Origin: Pseudomonadota bacterium
GTDB lineage: Bacteria > Bdellovibrionota > Bacteriovoracia > Bacteriovoracales > Bacteriovoracaceae
DNA length: 64,000 bases
Direction: 5' to 3'
Assembly: GCA_027487515.1 (NCBI GenBank)
Contig: JAIYDL010000016.1
Span: 186,001 to 250,000 of the forward strand
Shown: positions 55,433 through 64,000 of the stretch, in pieces
Layout of the letters: each line of letters starts with the position of its first letter
Position numbering within the stretch: position 1 is the first letter of the stretch
Made by a program: the position numbers and the translations under genes
Notes under the pieces: model-generated
Seen by the model: the letters and a program-made list of their open reading frames with translations, nothing else
What the model was told of the DNA's origin: nothing
The model's database searches: none

Positions 55433-55842
55433 GCCAGAACTCTCAAGGAATATCCTAAACCTTGCTCCTTGCAGAGTTCCTTCCCATCGGCAGTGTCGTT
55501 GAGGCGCATGTGATCGAGGTTCCCAGGGTGCTCGACGAGCTTCCTTAGGACAGCGTTCTGATCTTTCCAAGGCCCCTTTCTTCTGGGGATCATTCGAGAA
55601 TCGTTTTGTGGCGGTTCTTCGATTGAAATCACACTTCTTCTCAGCCCTTTCGGTGTCAATTTCAATGGTTCAATTTGGAGGATCCGCAGAAGGAATATGG
55701 CAATCATTTGGCCATTCTTTCATGAGTGTCGACTTTTTCAACACTCCCCCGGTCCCTAACTAACCAAAATCAGTCGAGGTCACTTGGCATCGGTCTTGGA
55801 TATAGAGTTCCAAACGAATGATCCAAACTTCGGGGGTAACAA
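55433..55842. other. 410-bp intergenic region with a possible minus-strand gene remnant
   Basis: A minus-strand frame spans 55342-55707. Its central part (LRKLVEHPGNLDHMRLND, DGKELCKEQGLGYSLRVLAY) looks protein-like with G/C-ending codons, but it overlaps the secreted Cys-rich gene by 91 bp and has no ribosome binding site. It may be a decayed or very short gene. Nothing else of note except the promoter area of the following lipoprotein gene. Confidence 0.35.
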
Positions 55843-56445
55843 ATGAAACATCTTCTTCACTGTGTTCTTGGTCTCACACTCTTAACTTTCATGGGCTGCG
55901 GAAAAGACAATAATTCTGGGAAAAAGTCCGCTCCTAAGTACAGCGCTACAAATCTCTATAACTCGGGCATCTCTACCAGCACCAAACAGGTGGTCGACAA
56001 GGTCGCTGCCTGGTTCAATGGCACGCAAGAATCGCAGATTGGCCAGGTGGTCAACATCCGTCGTGTCCGCCGAGATTACAGCAGCGGTCAGAACTGCCAG
56101 CAGAGAAGCTTCATCGGCATCAACTTCCAGTACTGTACCTCTCTCGGGTCTAACCTCCAGGAGACCACAGTGTCGGAGCGCACCGGAGTGGCCCTTACTC
56201 AGAACGGAACTCGGATCAGTGCGAAAGGGAACCAAGACCTTAACATCATTTTCTCGGGTCAAGCTGGAACGCTTCTGAGTGCGGTGGACGTCTCTTCTTC
56301 GGCCAGCCGCCTTGACTTCCTCACTGCGAACGGGGTCGTGGTAAGCTACTTCATCGACCGGAACTACCACTCTGCCCTTAACCCAGTACAGAAGTCGGAA
56401 AGCTCTCAGACCGAGCGGTTCGACGTCATCGTCAGACTTTTCTAG
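55843..56445 (+). CDS. lipoprotein of unknown function
   Basis: 200 residues. Signal peptide with lipobox LTFMGC (Cys 19), so the mature protein is lipid-anchored. The mature region is Ser/Asn-rich with beta-type segments (QVVNIRRVRRDYSSGQNCQQ, INFQYCTSLGSN, LDFLTANGVVVSYFIDRNYH). The residue after the Cys is Gly, so outer-membrane targeting is expected. The family is not recognised. Monocistronic. Confidence 0.8.
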   Translation: MKHLLHCVLGLTLLTFMGCGKDNNSGKKSAPKYSATNLYNSGISTSTKQVVDKVAAWFNGTQESQIGQVVNIRRVRRDYSSGQNCQQRSFIGINFQYCTSLGSNLQETTVSERTGVALTQNGTRISAKGNQDLNIIFSGQAGTLLSAVDVSSSASRLDFLTANGVVVSYFIDRNYHSALNPVQKSESSQTERFDVIVRLF

Positions 56446-56604
56446 GTTCCCTTTAACTTACACATTCCTTGGATGGGCGGCAGCGATGCCGCCCAAACTT
56501 TTTGGTCAGGTTTTGTCTTGCCTTTTTTCATCTCCGCTCTCACAAAAAAATCCAAGTTACGGTATCCTCATACTATCTATTTTTTCCAAGGATGAGGAAC
56601 CACT

Positions 56605-58332
56605 ATGGGTTATTACAAGGCCGACCTCCGTGACATCGAGTTTAACTTAAACGAGCTCCTGAAGGTTCAGGACTGGAAGGAGTTTGGGCTCGAGGAGAAT
56701 GATGTGAAAGGCATCATTGCCGAATATTCCAAGTACGTTGAAAACGAAGTTTTTCCGACGCGGGAACCATCTGACCACGTCGGTGTCCGCCATGTTGCCG
56801 GGAAGGTCATCGTGCCAGAAGTGCTCCACGGAGTGACCCGGTCTTTCTACGACAACGGGTGGTTCGCCCTCGGGTTACCGGCCGACATCGGTGGAACTCC
56901 GGTTCCGGAAGCGCTCTACGTTGCCTGCATGTCACTCGCGACCGGCGCCAACTGCGCCTGGACGATGTATCCGGGGCTTTCCCGGGCGGCCTTGAATGTG
57001 GTGAACCTCAAAGGCGATGAGTTCATGCGGACCCACATCGTCCCAAGGATGATGGAAGGAAAGTGGGGCGGAACGATGTGCCTCACGGAACCCAACGCGG
57101 GCTCTGATGTGGGGGCCCTCCGCTCGACGGCGCAGCCACTCGGAAGCGGCCGCTACGCCATCAAGGGGACCAAGATCTTCATCTCTTCCGGAGAGTCCGA
57201 CCTCTACGAAAACAACATCCATCTGGTCCTTGCTCGCACCCCGGGGGCCGAGGCCGGAACGAAGGGAATCTCTCTCTTCGTAGTCCCGCGCTTCAAGATC
57301 AATTCCGACGGCACCCTCGGCGGATCCAACAACGTCGTCTGCTCGAAGATCGAGCACAAGATGGGGATCCACGCCTCCGCGACCTGTGAACTCCAGTTCG
57401 GTCAGGACTCTCAGACAGAGGGATGGCTCATCGGCGAAGAATTCCACGGCATGGAGACGATGTTCATCATGATGAACGAGGCCCGGCTCTACTGCGGGCT
57501 CCAAGGGGAGGCCCAGGCCAACCTCGCGTACATGATGGCAGAAAAGTACACCCGCGAACGCGCGCAGTTTGGAAAAGAGATCATCCTTCACCCGGACGTG
57601 CGACGGAACCTCCTCCGCATGCGTGCCATGTCGAGAGGGATGCGTGCGCTCTGCCTCTACACCGCCAACCTCTTCAACAAGGCCCATCACGACCCGAAGC
57701 AAGAGGCGCTCATCAGCCTCCTGACTCCGATCTGCAAAGCCTACTGCTCTGAGCAAGGTTTCAACGTTTCGTCCGCGGCCCTCCAGGCCCATGGTGGTTA
57801 CGGTTACTGTACCGAGTACGGTGTGGAGCAGTTCGTGCGCGATACGCAGATTGCCATGATCTATGAAGGGACCAATGGGATTCAGGCGATCGACTTTGTG
57901 ATGCGAAAGATTCTCAAGGACGGCGGGAAGACTTTGTCGGCGCTGTCGCAGGAAATGATCGCCAGCGTTCAGGGCCTAGACGACGCTAAGTTTAAACGGG
58001 AAAAGGACCTGTTCGGAAAAGTCCTCCTCAGTGCTCAGAGCGTTATGCAGCAGATCTCGGGTTACGCAAAAAATAATCAGTACAATCTGATCCTTCAAAA
58101 CTGTACTGATTTTCTCACCTTCGCCTCACAGATGGTGATCGCCTGGCGACTTCTGGATTCTGCTGTGCTCTCGGATCAAAAACTCGCTGGCTCGACTCCA
58201 GAAGACAGAAAATATTATGAATCGAAGATCACCGACTTTAAGGTGTATTGTTCCCAGTATTTGATTCATAACCTTTCGATCGCGAAAACCATCTCCGATT
58301 TCACCGAGGACATGACAACGCTAGAGATTTGA
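56605..58332 (+). CDS. acyl-CoA dehydrogenase, long (DmdC-like) subfamily
   Basis: 575 residues, longer than the usual about 380. FAD-dependent oxidation of an acyl-CoA. The N-terminal extension YYKADLRDIEFNLNELLKVQ is typical of the DmdC/3-methylmercaptopropionyl-CoA dehydrogenase-like group. Core motifs are MCLTEPNAGSDVGALRSTAQ, TKIFISSGESDLYEN, ERAQFGKEIILH, and the catalytic Glu in IAMIYEGTNGIQAIDF. The C-terminal about 130 residues are an extra helical domain. AGGATGAGGA lies before the ATG. Sulphur metabolism is not implied by this alone; a medium or long acyl-CoA is equally possible. Confidence 0.94.
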   Translation: MGYYKADLRDIEFNLNELLKVQDWKEFGLEENDVKGIIAEYSKYVENEVFPTREPSDHVGVRHVAGKVIVPEVLHGVTRSFYDNGWFALGLPADIGGTPVPEALYVACMSLATGANCAWTMYPGLSRAALNVVNLKGDEFMRTHIVPRMMEGKWGGTMCLTEPNAGSDVGALRSTAQPLGSGRYAIKGTKIFISSGESDLYENNIHLVLARTPGAEAGTKGISLFVVPRFKINSDGTLGGSNNVVCSKIEHKMGIHASATCELQFGQDSQTEGWLIGEEFHGMETMFIMMNEARLYCGLQGEAQANLAYMMAEKYTRERAQFGKEIILHPDVRRNLLRMRAMSRGMRALCLYTANLFNKAHHDPKQEALISLLTPICKAYCSEQGFNVSSAALQAHGGYGYCTEYGVEQFVRDTQIAMIYEGTNGIQAIDFVMRKILKDGGKTLSALSQEMIASVQGLDDAKFKREKDLFGKVLLSAQSVMQQISGYAKNNQYNLILQNCTDFLTFASQMVIAWRLLDSAVLSDQKLAGSTPEDRKYYESKITDFKVYCSQYLIHNLSIAKTISDFTEDMTTLEI

Positions 58333-58377
58333 TGTTTATCGTGTTAGGATGGTGATAATTTAATTAAAAGGTTCACC

Positions 58378-59202
58378 GTGTTAAAAGATAAAGTCTATGA
58401 GTTGTCCCAGAGGTTCTCTGGGTCGACTCATGGCAGTTCCGATTATGACAAAGACACGATCTATGTCAGGGGTAGTAATGACCGGGAGTATGTCCCGTAT
58501 TCGTTCCTTGTAAAAGAATTGCCCGACATCGAGTCCATCAATCAGCTCAAATCCGAAGGGTTCGTCTTCAGCTCCTATGATTTTCTGGAGGTGAATGAGT
58601 TCGACCAGTGGTACCAATCGCAATTCAATAAGCGCCTTTCAAGCAAGGTCATGAAGAACATCGGGATTCTCCATCTCCCGGACCAGAAGGCGATATTTGA
58701 TACGGTTGAAGTGGTGCATCAAACTTTTCAGATTCTCAAAGACCATAAGGTTTTGATGAACGGTAAGAACCTGCCCATTCAATTAGGGGAGTGGTACTCG
58801 AAGATCATTTTCGGGCTCCATCAGATCAAATCTTCGTCTCAGCGAGGGTTTGATTTTAAGACGGAGGAGGGGAAGATCGTCGAAGTGAAGGTCCATTGGC
58901 ACGACTCGACGTCTCCGAAGGGAGTAAAGATCAAGAAATCTTTAGCTGAACTCTCTGACTATTGCATTATCATGTACGTGGCCAAGAATTTTACGATCCG
59001 AGATATTTTGTTTTTAGATTCCGAATTTATTCTGCGGAAGTTTGATACCAAAGGACACACGATTTTCCTTAAGGATCAAGACGTCGCGGGATACTTCTTC
59101 AGTAAATCTGAAAAGCATTTTGGAAAGGTCGTAAACAAGACGGCGCTCTTGAAATTTGCAAGTCCTACTTTAGCGATGAGGCTCGAAGACCGGTTGAAGT
59201 AG
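58378..59202 (+). CDS. PD-(D/E)xK nuclease-like protein of unknown role
   Basis: 274 residues with a GTG start and AAGG upstream. The middle part reads LGEWYSKIIFGLHQIKSSSQ, then GFDFKTEEGKIVEVKVHW. Asp followed by E-V-K on a strand is the PD-(D/E)xK arrangement of restriction-endonuclease-like folds. LSDYCIIMYVAKNFTIRDIL continues the core. There is no signal peptide. It lies between an acyl-CoA dehydrogenase and two response regulators, with slightly A/T-richer codons than the neighbours. It may be an orphan restriction-type enzyme; no methyltransferase is adjacent. Confidence 0.65.
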   Translation: MLKDKVYELSQRFSGSTHGSSDYDKDTIYVRGSNDREYVPYSFLVKELPDIESINQLKSEGFVFSSYDFLEVNEFDQWYQSQFNKRLSSKVMKNIGILHLPDQKAIFDTVEVVHQTFQILKDHKVLMNGKNLPIQLGEWYSKIIFGLHQIKSSSQRGFDFKTEEGKIVEVKVHWHDSTSPKGVKIKKSLAELSDYCIIMYVAKNFTIRDILFLDSEFILRKFDTKGHTIFLKDQDVAGYFFSKSEKHFGKVVNKTALLKFASPTLAMRLEDRLK

Positions 59203-59224
59203 GGACTTTTTTGAGGAAAAAGTT

Positions 59225-59902
59225 TTGAAACTAGACATCGCTTACATCGATGATAACGACCTCAATTTAGACTGCATCAGAACCGTCCTCGACGACGAGT
59301 TCGAAGTAAAAACTTTCGAGCGCCCGGAAGCTTTCCTCGCCCAGTTCCCGGCCTCATCGTATGCCGCAATCCTGGTCGACATCCACATGCCCGTGATGGA
59401 CGGCTTCACACTCTACGAAAAGATCATCGAGCACCACCACTACAATGGCTGCCCCATTCTTTTCATCTCCTCGGATGAGTCCGACAGCGCTCGCATAAAG
59501 TCCTTCGTCCTCGGAGCGGTAGACTTCCTCAACCGGGACATCCGGCCGGAGGAGCTGATCGCGCGCATAAAGTCTAAGATCCAGTTCTTCGAGAAGCACC
59601 GGAGCATCATCGAGTTCACGAACCTTCGAATCAATTTAACACTCCTGAAGGGGTACCTCGGCGAGAAGGAACTTCCGCTCACCTTCATCGAGTTTAAGAT
59701 TCTGAGCCTCCTCTTGCGCAATCATCCCGAGGTCGTGGCCAAGGATGTTCTCCGGCGGGAGGTCTGGCGGAGTGACCATGTTCTCGACGCCACGATCTAC
59801 ACCCATGTCTCCAACCTCAATAGTAAGCTCGCCAGCTGGGACTTCGAAGTGAATAGCCTCAAGGCCAGAGGGGTGCAGCTCATGAAGAAAGTCCTCGCAT
59901 GA
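59225..59902 (+). CDS. OmpR-type response regulator (first of tandem pair)
   Basis: 225 residues, TTG start with GAGG eight bases upstream. Receiver: acidic pair in IAYIDDNDLN, phospho-acceptor Asp in ILVDIHMPVMDG, Ser in FISSDESD. The usual K-P after this is replaced by DFLNRDI. The C-terminal winged helix is of the OmpR/PhoB type (FIEFKILSLLLRNHPEVVAK, ATIYTHVSNLNSKL). Overlaps the second regulator by 4 bp. No histidine kinase is in the window, so these are orphans here. Confidence 0.9.
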   Translation: MKLDIAYIDDNDLNLDCIRTVLDDEFEVKTFERPEAFLAQFPASSYAAILVDIHMPVMDGFTLYEKIIEHHHYNGCPILFISSDESDSARIKSFVLGAVDFLNRDIRPEELIARIKSKIQFFEKHRSIIEFTNLRINLTLLKGYLGEKELPLTFIEFKILSLLLRNHPEVVAKDVLRREVWRSDHVLDATIYTHVSNLNSKLASWDFEVNSLKARGVQLMKKVLA

Positions 59903-60573
59903 AGTGGAACCTGGTCGTTTTCGACGATGAGCCGAACAGCATCGAGAACTTCGAGCAAACTCTCGCCGGTGATTTTCATGTCTTCGGCTGCCAAGACCCA
60001 AGTAAATTCTCGGCCGTCTTAGAGCGTGTGTATCCGCATGCGCTCTTGGTGGATGTCCACCTGCCGGCCATCAATGGGCACACGCTTCTTCAGCACATCC
60101 TGGCGCACCCAAAGTACAACGGCTGTCCGGTGTTCTTTATCTCGGCAGATCCCAGCGATGAGGTGAAGCTAAAGTCCTACCAAGAAGGGGCGATGGATTT
60201 TTTCCACCGAACCATCGGACGCGAGGAGTTAGTCCTACGCATCACCAACAAGATCCGTTACTTCGTCGACCGCTCGACGACGCTTGAACTAGGAAACCTC
60301 GACATCGATGCCACGACCTTGCGCGCTTCGATCTCTGGCAGTCCCATTGACCTGACCCTCCTTGAGCTCCGGCTCTTGAGTCACATCGTGCGAGCTTTCC
60401 CTCGAAGCCTCGGCCGGGAAGAGCTCATCGAAAAAATTTGGGGTCGGGACCCGGTGAAGCCCGGGACGATCAACACCCACCTCACGAACCTCAAGCCCAA
60501 GCTCGAAGCTTGGGACTACCTGATCCGAGTCCGAGCGGACAACATTCTCCTCATCCAGAAAAGCGAAGCTTAG
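59899..60573 (+). CDS. OmpR-type response regulator (second of tandem pair)
   Basis: 224 residues, clear paralogue of the preceding gene (KYNGCPVFFISADP matches HYNGCPILFISSDE). Receiver: VVFDDEPNS, Asp in LLVDVHLPAINGH, Ser in FISADPSD. DFFHRTI stands where K-P is expected, so the invariant Lys and cis-Pro are again missing. Winged helix: LLELRLLSHIVRAFPRSLGR and GTINTHLTNLKPKL. Probably a tandem duplication; the two may form a heterodimer. Its end overlaps the convergent rlmL by 4 bp. Confidence 0.9.
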   Translation: MKWNLVVFDDEPNSIENFEQTLAGDFHVFGCQDPSKFSAVLERVYPHALLVDVHLPAINGHTLLQHILAHPKYNGCPVFFISADPSDEVKLKSYQEGAMDFFHRTIGREELVLRITNKIRYFVDRSTTLELGNLDIDATTLRASISGSPIDLTLLELRLLSHIVRAFPRSLGREELIEKIWGRDPVKPGTINTHLTNLKPKLEAWDYLIRVRADNILLIQKSEA

Positions 60574-61808
60574 TAGAACTTGTATTCGGCCAGGCGGCAC
60601 TCGATGTCGCCGTTGTGAAGTATGTGGCGCTTGGACGTTTTAAGACCGACCGCTTTAAGCATCTCCAGGTTCCCGGTGAACAGCGCTGCTCGGTGACCTT
60701 TAAAATTGTGCTTCCAGTGATCCCCGAGCCCCTTGTAGAGGTTTCGCAGCCTCTCGTCATCTCCTGGATCGAGGCGCTCACCGTACGGAGGGTTACAGAT
60801 GAACAGGGCCTTGCTCCCGGCGGGGTAGGTCTCCCGTGCGTCGAGCTGGGTGAACTCGATGATCTCGTCGAGGCGCGCCTTGCGCGCGTTATCCTTCGCC
60901 GCACCTACGCACATCTCGGAGAGGTCATTGGCCACGATCTGGCCGGGTCTCTTGCGAAGCTCGGCGATGCCTTTTTCCGTTTCCGCCAGCACCCCTTTTA
61001 AAAGCAGCGTGAAGTTCTCCTGGAGGTGTTCGTCCTTCGTCAGCCAAGGGTAGTTTTGGAACGTCCAGAGCTTAAAGTTAACGTTCTTGAGGTACCGGTC
61101 CACTTTCAGAAAGCTCGGTGGAATGTTCCCGGCCATCAGTGCAGCTTCGATTGCGATGGTGCCCGACCCACACATGCCGTCGAGGAGGTTTTCTTCCCGC
61201 GGGTTCCAGCCCACTATCTTGAGCAACGCCGCAGCAAGGTTTTCTTTCACCGGGGCTTCTGTCTTGGAAATTCGGTAGCCTCGCTGGTTCAGGGGGTCTC
61301 CGCACAGATCATAGAGGAGGGTCACGAGATAGGGCTTCTCCTGGCCTCGGTCGATGCGTGCTAAGAAGGAGACGTCGGGGTAATCCTTGGCCACACTCGG
61401 ACGCTCTTTTTCGTAATGCCGGAACCAGTCGACGATGGCGTCTTTTAGTTTTAAGGTCGCAAACTGTGAATTTCTAAACTCTTCTCGCTCCCGGGGAAGA
61501 TCGCCAAAGATAGTCGTCAGCCGGAATGTGTGGTGAACGTCCATGAGGCTCTTCCACTTGATTTCCGTTGCCTCAAGGTAGTAGTCCTTCTCGTTGACCA
61601 CTTCGAACTGGTAGAGGAACTTAAAAACGCGGCTGGCAAGCCGCGAGTACAGGATCACTTTGAGGGCGATCTCGTGAAACGCCTCGAACTGAACCCCCCC
61701 CCTCGTGGCGGTCGCCGTCTTGACCCCGATTTCCAGGAGTTCCTGCGTCAAGAGCCCCTCAATACCTACGGGACAGGAGGCAAAGTACTCGAAGCGGTAT
61801 TTTTTCAT
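60570..61808 (-). CDS. rlmL: THUMP-domain 23S rRNA guanine-N2 methyltransferase (RlmL-type)
   Basis: 412 residues. The N-terminal THUMP domain begins FEYFASCPVGIEGLLTQELL and contains RATRGGV-type sequence (TATRGGVQFEAF). The catalytic domain has NLLDGMCGSGTIAIEAALMA, QIVANDLSEMCVGAAKDNAR and the substrate motif ICNPPYGERLDPGDD. This is the RlmL half of RlmKL, which makes m2G2445; no RlmK domain is fused. Nine consecutive C (61695-61703; nine G in the message, codons about 35-38) lie near the start, a possible slippage site but in frame here. Confidence 0.92.
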   Translation of the reverse strand: MKKYRFEYFASCPVGIEGLLTQELLEIGVKTATATRGGVQFEAFHEIALKVILYSRLASRVFKFLYQFEVVNEKDYYLEATEIKWKSLMDVHHTFRLTTIFGDLPREREEFRNSQFATLKLKDAIVDWFRHYEKERPSVAKDYPDVSFLARIDRGQEKPYLVTLLYDLCGDPLNQRGYRISKTEAPVKENLAAALLKIVGWNPREENLLDGMCGSGTIAIEAALMAGNIPPSFLKVDRYLKNVNFKLWTFQNYPWLTKDEHLQENFTLLLKGVLAETEKGIAELRKRPGQIVANDLSEMCVGAAKDNARKARLDEIIEFTQLDARETYPAGSKALFICNPPYGERLDPGDDERLRNLYKGLGDHWKHNFKGHRAALFTGNLEMLKAVGLKTSKRHILHNGDIECRLAEYKFY

Positions 61809-61944
61809 GATTTGACCTTAGATAAACCCTTGATATGGACTCCCGACACTTGAGACTCCAAGGAGAAAGTGCTAACTTTTCAAGGATTATAGTGATTTGT
61901 GTTTATTTACCAGACCCATGTGGTTTTAGGAAAAGGATTTATAA

Positions 61945-63285
61945 ATGAAGGCAACTTTTTCAGAGAGTACTTACGGCAATTCAACGCGCTTGAAGTACAG
62001 AGTCAAAGACATCACTCTTGCGGACTGGGGCCGTAAAGAAATCAAGCTCGCAGAAGCAGAAATGCCAGGCCTCATGGCCCTCCGGGAAGAGTTCGGCAAG
62101 ACCAAGCCTCTGAAAGGCGCTCGGATCGCCGGTTGTCTTCACATGACGATCCAGACGGCCGTGTTGATCGAAACACTGGTTGATCTCGGGGCCGACGTTA
62201 CTTGGTCTTCATGTAACATCTTCTCCACTCAAGACCACGCCGCTGCTGCGATCGCCGCCGCAGGAATCCCGGTCTACGCTTGGAAAGGCATGACCGAAGA
62301 AGAGTTCATGTGGTGCATCGACCAGACCGTGTTCTTCGGGGACAAGAAAGAGCCTCTGAACATGATCCTCGACGACGGCGGAGACCTCACGCAGCTCATC
62401 CTCGACCGTTACCCTGAGCTCTACAAGGGCATCAAAGGGATCTCCGAAGAGACTACCACAGGTGTTCACCGCCTTTACGAGCTCGCTAAACTCGGCAAGC
62501 TCCCAGTCCCTTGCATCAACGTGAATGACTCCGTAACGAAGTCAAAGTTTGATAACAAGTACGGCTGCCGCGAATCTTGTGTCGATGCTATCCGCCGCGC
62601 TACCGACGTGATGATCGCCGGGAAGGTTGCGGTTGTTGCTGGCTTCGGCGACGTTGGTAAGGGCTCCGCGGAATCCCTCCGTGGCGCTGGTGCTCGGGTC
62701 ATCGTGACTGAAATTGATCCGATCTGTGCGCTCCAAGCCGCGATGGAAGGTTACGAAGTGAAGAAGATGGACGACGCGGTTAAAGAAGCCGACATCGTCG
62801 TCACGACTACGGGTTGTAAAGACATCGTGGTTGGTCGCCACTTCCTTGCCATGAAAGACAAGGCAATCGTTTGTAATATTGGTCACTTCGACATCGAGAT
62901 CGACATGGCGTGGCTCAACAAGAACTACGGTCACTCGAAAGACACGATTAAGCCACAGGTTGACCTCTACACCCTTCCGGGCAACAAGCAGGTCATCGTT
63001 CTCGCTGAAGGTCGCCTCGTGAACCTCGGCTGTGCTACTGGTCACCCGAGCTTCGTGATGTCGACGTCGTTTGCGAATCAGGTTCTTGCACAGCTCGAAC
63101 TCTGGGCGAACGCTCACTCTTACGAGAAGAAAGTTTACATGCTTCCGAAGCACCTCGACGAGAAGGTTGCTCGCCTTCACTTGAAGAAGATCGGCGTTGA
63201 CCTCGACGTCCTTTCACCAGACCAGTCTGAGTACCTCGGCATTTCTGCCTCAGGCCCGTTCAAGCCTGAGTACTACAGATACTAA
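61945..63285 (+). CDS. ahcY: adenosylhomocysteinase
   Basis: 446 residues. Splits S-adenosylhomocysteine into adenosine and homocysteine, clearing the inhibitor left by the many SAM-dependent methyltransferases. Motifs: [39 protein letters not shown], the NAD site [40 protein letters not shown] and the end [20 protein letters not shown] is upstream of the ATG. Single gene with a strong terminator. I see no SAH riboswitch in the short leader. Confidence 0.98.
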   Translation: MKATFSESTYGNSTRLKYRVKDITLADWGRKEIKLAEAEMPGLMALREEFGKTKPLKGARIAGCLHMTIQTAVLIETLVDLGADVTWSSCNIFSTQDHAAAAIAAAGIPVYAWKGMTEEEFMWCIDQTVFFGDKKEPLNMILDDGGDLTQLILDRYPELYKGIKGISEETTTGVHRLYELAKLGKLPVPCINVNDSVTKSKFDNKYGCRESCVDAIRRATDVMIAGKVAVVAGFGDVGKGSAESLRGAGARVIVTEIDPICALQAAMEGYEVKKMDDAVKEADIVVTTTGCKDIVVGRHFLAMKDKAIVCNIGHFDIEIDMAWLNKNYGHSKDTIKPQVDLYTLPGNKQVIVLAEGRLVNLGCATGHPSFVMSTSFANQVLAQLELWANAHSYEKKVYMLPKHLDEKVARLHLKKIGVDLDVLSPDQSEYLGISASGPFKPEYYRY

Positions 63286-63305
63286 TACTTTTATCTCCAT
63301 AAGAT

Positions 63306-63338
63306 AGGCCCGCCTCGCGCGGGCCTTCTTTTTTTTTG
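63306..63338 (+). terminator. rho-independent terminator after ahcY
   Basis: A perfect 8-bp GC-rich stem (63306-63313 with 63319-63326, loop CTCGC) followed by a T-run to 63338. Confidence 0.92.
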
Positions 63339-63363
63339 AGCCATTTGTTGCTACCATGGCGGA

Positions 63364-63798
63364 ATGAAAAAAATCTTCGTCGCCTCTGACCACGCCGCCT
63401 TCCAAGAAAAACAACTCTTAGTTAAGGCCCTCGGGGAGAGTTTTGAGGTTGTAGACCTCGGGACCCATGGACCGGAGTCAACGCATTACCCTGAATGGGT
63501 TAAGCTTTTGGTAGAGAACGTCCGTCGGGACCACACTTTCGGGATTCTCCTTTGTGGCTCGGGCATTGGGGTTAGCATGGCCGCCAATCGCTACAAGGAT
63601 ATCCGCGCTGCCCTCTGCCGAGACGAAGATGACGCTCGAATGTCTCGGCTTCACAATAACTCGAATGTCCTCTGTCTTTCTGGCCGGAAAACTCCTCCAG
63701 AGCTCTTAGAGCGCATCTCTCGGGTCTACCTCTCGACCGAATTCGAGGGCGGACGCCACCAGCAGCGGGTCGAGCAGTTTAACCAACTCGGCGAGTGA
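63364..63798 (+). CDS. rpiB: ribose-5-phosphate isomerase B
   Basis: 144 residues, normal length. Interconverts ribulose-5-phosphate and ribose-5-phosphate in the pentose phosphate pathway. Family motifs: IFVASDHAAFQEKQLLVKAL, DLGTHGPESTHYPEW, the catalytic Cys and phosphate loop in LLCGSGIGVSMAANR, and HNNSNVLCLSGRKTP. No strong Shine-Dalgarno sequence is seen. The deoC product lies one step away in sugar-phosphate metabolism, but the genes are not linked. Confidence 0.96.
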   Translation: MKKIFVASDHAAFQEKQLLVKALGESFEVVDLGTHGPESTHYPEWVKLLVENVRRDHTFGILLCGSGIGVSMAANRYKDIRAALCRDEDDARMSRLHNNSNVLCLSGRKTPPELLERISRVYLSTEFEGGRHQQRVEQFNQLGE

Positions 63799-63805
63799 TC
63801 GGTCG

Positions 63806-64000
63806 CTAGTTCCCGGTGGTGTTGAGCCTGTTCCAGCCCGACCTCCGGTAGCGGTTAGAGATGATGTCGAAGATTGGAGTCGACGGAAGGTTTGAAATTT
63901 CTGCTCGGCTGGTCGCCGCTTCCGCAAAGTTAACCACCTCGGTGCCGCCCTGGGGGGCCTCTTCCATACCTGGCATCGGCGGCATCACGAACCCAGGCTC
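63806..64000 (-). CDS. C-terminal fragment of a minus-strand gene (cut by window edge)
   Basis: A minus-strand frame runs in from the right edge and stops at TAG 63806-63808. About 64 residues are visible, Met/Pro-rich at first (FVMPPMPGMEEAPQGG) and then NLPSTPIFDIISNRYRRSGW with a polar end. The codons look coding, and the gene converges with rpiB, 7 bp apart. The product cannot be named from this piece. Confidence 0.55.
   Translation of the reverse strand, partial: EPGFVMPPMPGMEEAPQGGTEVVNFAEAATSRAEISNLPSTPIFDIISNRYRRSGWNRLNTTGN

Noticed and set aside
55342..55707. Minus-strand 121-codon frame
   Set aside because: It overlaps a better-supported secreted protein gene and lacks a ribosome binding site. 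It is mentioned as a possible remnant only.
61809..61944. SAH riboswitch before ahcY
   Set aside because: The 136-bp leader has none of the expected conserved stem-loop sequence that I can recognise.

Overview
The window is a chromosomal segment of a flagellated Gram-negative bacterium with a GC content a little above 50%. It carries many genes for secreted, outer-membrane and lipid-modifying proteins. The mix of rpoD-dnaG, scpAB, flagellin, secreted metalloprotease and esterase genes, a signal-peptide protein with Gly-Pro-Leu-Gly repeats and a stator-like OmpA-family operon suggests Bdellovibrionota or a neighbouring deltaproteobacterial lineage. This is an inference, because no rRNA gene or other marker here settles it.

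Layout. 0-10.3 kb: the end of a putative outer-membrane protein, the trmB-dnaG-rpoD operon, a flagellin, a DegT-type aminotransferase, three tiny coupled ORFs, and a NUDIX gene coupled to two envelope proteins. 10.4-15.8 kb: a tight operon for a site-2 protease, ScpA, an unusually long ScpB, an RluB-type pseudouridine synthase and a DUF155/RMD1-like membrane protein. 15.98-20.06 kb: initiator tRNA-fMet followed by an AT-rich island. The island holds a decayed tyrosine integrase and an intact three-gene operon: a winged-helix-like protein, an Orc1/Cdc6-like AAA+ ATPase and a small protein with a HEPN RX4H motif. This is the best candidate for an undescribed, probably defensive, system.

20.06-34.7 kb: glycan-type methyltransferases and a glycosyltransferase, a Tgt fused to an MnmC-like methyltransferase domain, TruA, a TetR/SDR pair with visible operators, then a run of secreted enzymes and envelope proteins (serine hydrolase, matrixin-like protease, PHB-depolymerase-like esterase, Gly-Pro-Leu-Gly protein). 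34.8-46.3 kb: an oxygenase-rich cluster of a cytochrome P450, four paralogous desaturase-type membrane proteins in two inverted pairs, an AurF-like diiron protein, an alpha/beta hydrolase, two FtsX-like permeases and a HpnB/CrtQ-like glycosyltransferase. It plausibly makes and exports or glycosylates an unusual lipid or polyketide-like product.

46.3-50.6 kb: a three-gene operon for an FHA membrane protein, a MotA/TolQ-like channel and a MotB-like protein with a very long coiled coil, which looks like a proton-driven stator machine. 50.7-64 kb: mostly housekeeping (trpS, tyrS, deoC, rlmL, ahcY, rpiB). Also here are a lipoprotein, a DmdC-like acyl-CoA dehydrogenase, a PD-(D/E)xK-like nuclease and two tandem response regulators with atypical receiver domains. 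The right edge cuts a minus-strand gene.

All functions come from motifs and family knowledge read by eye; no database search was run.
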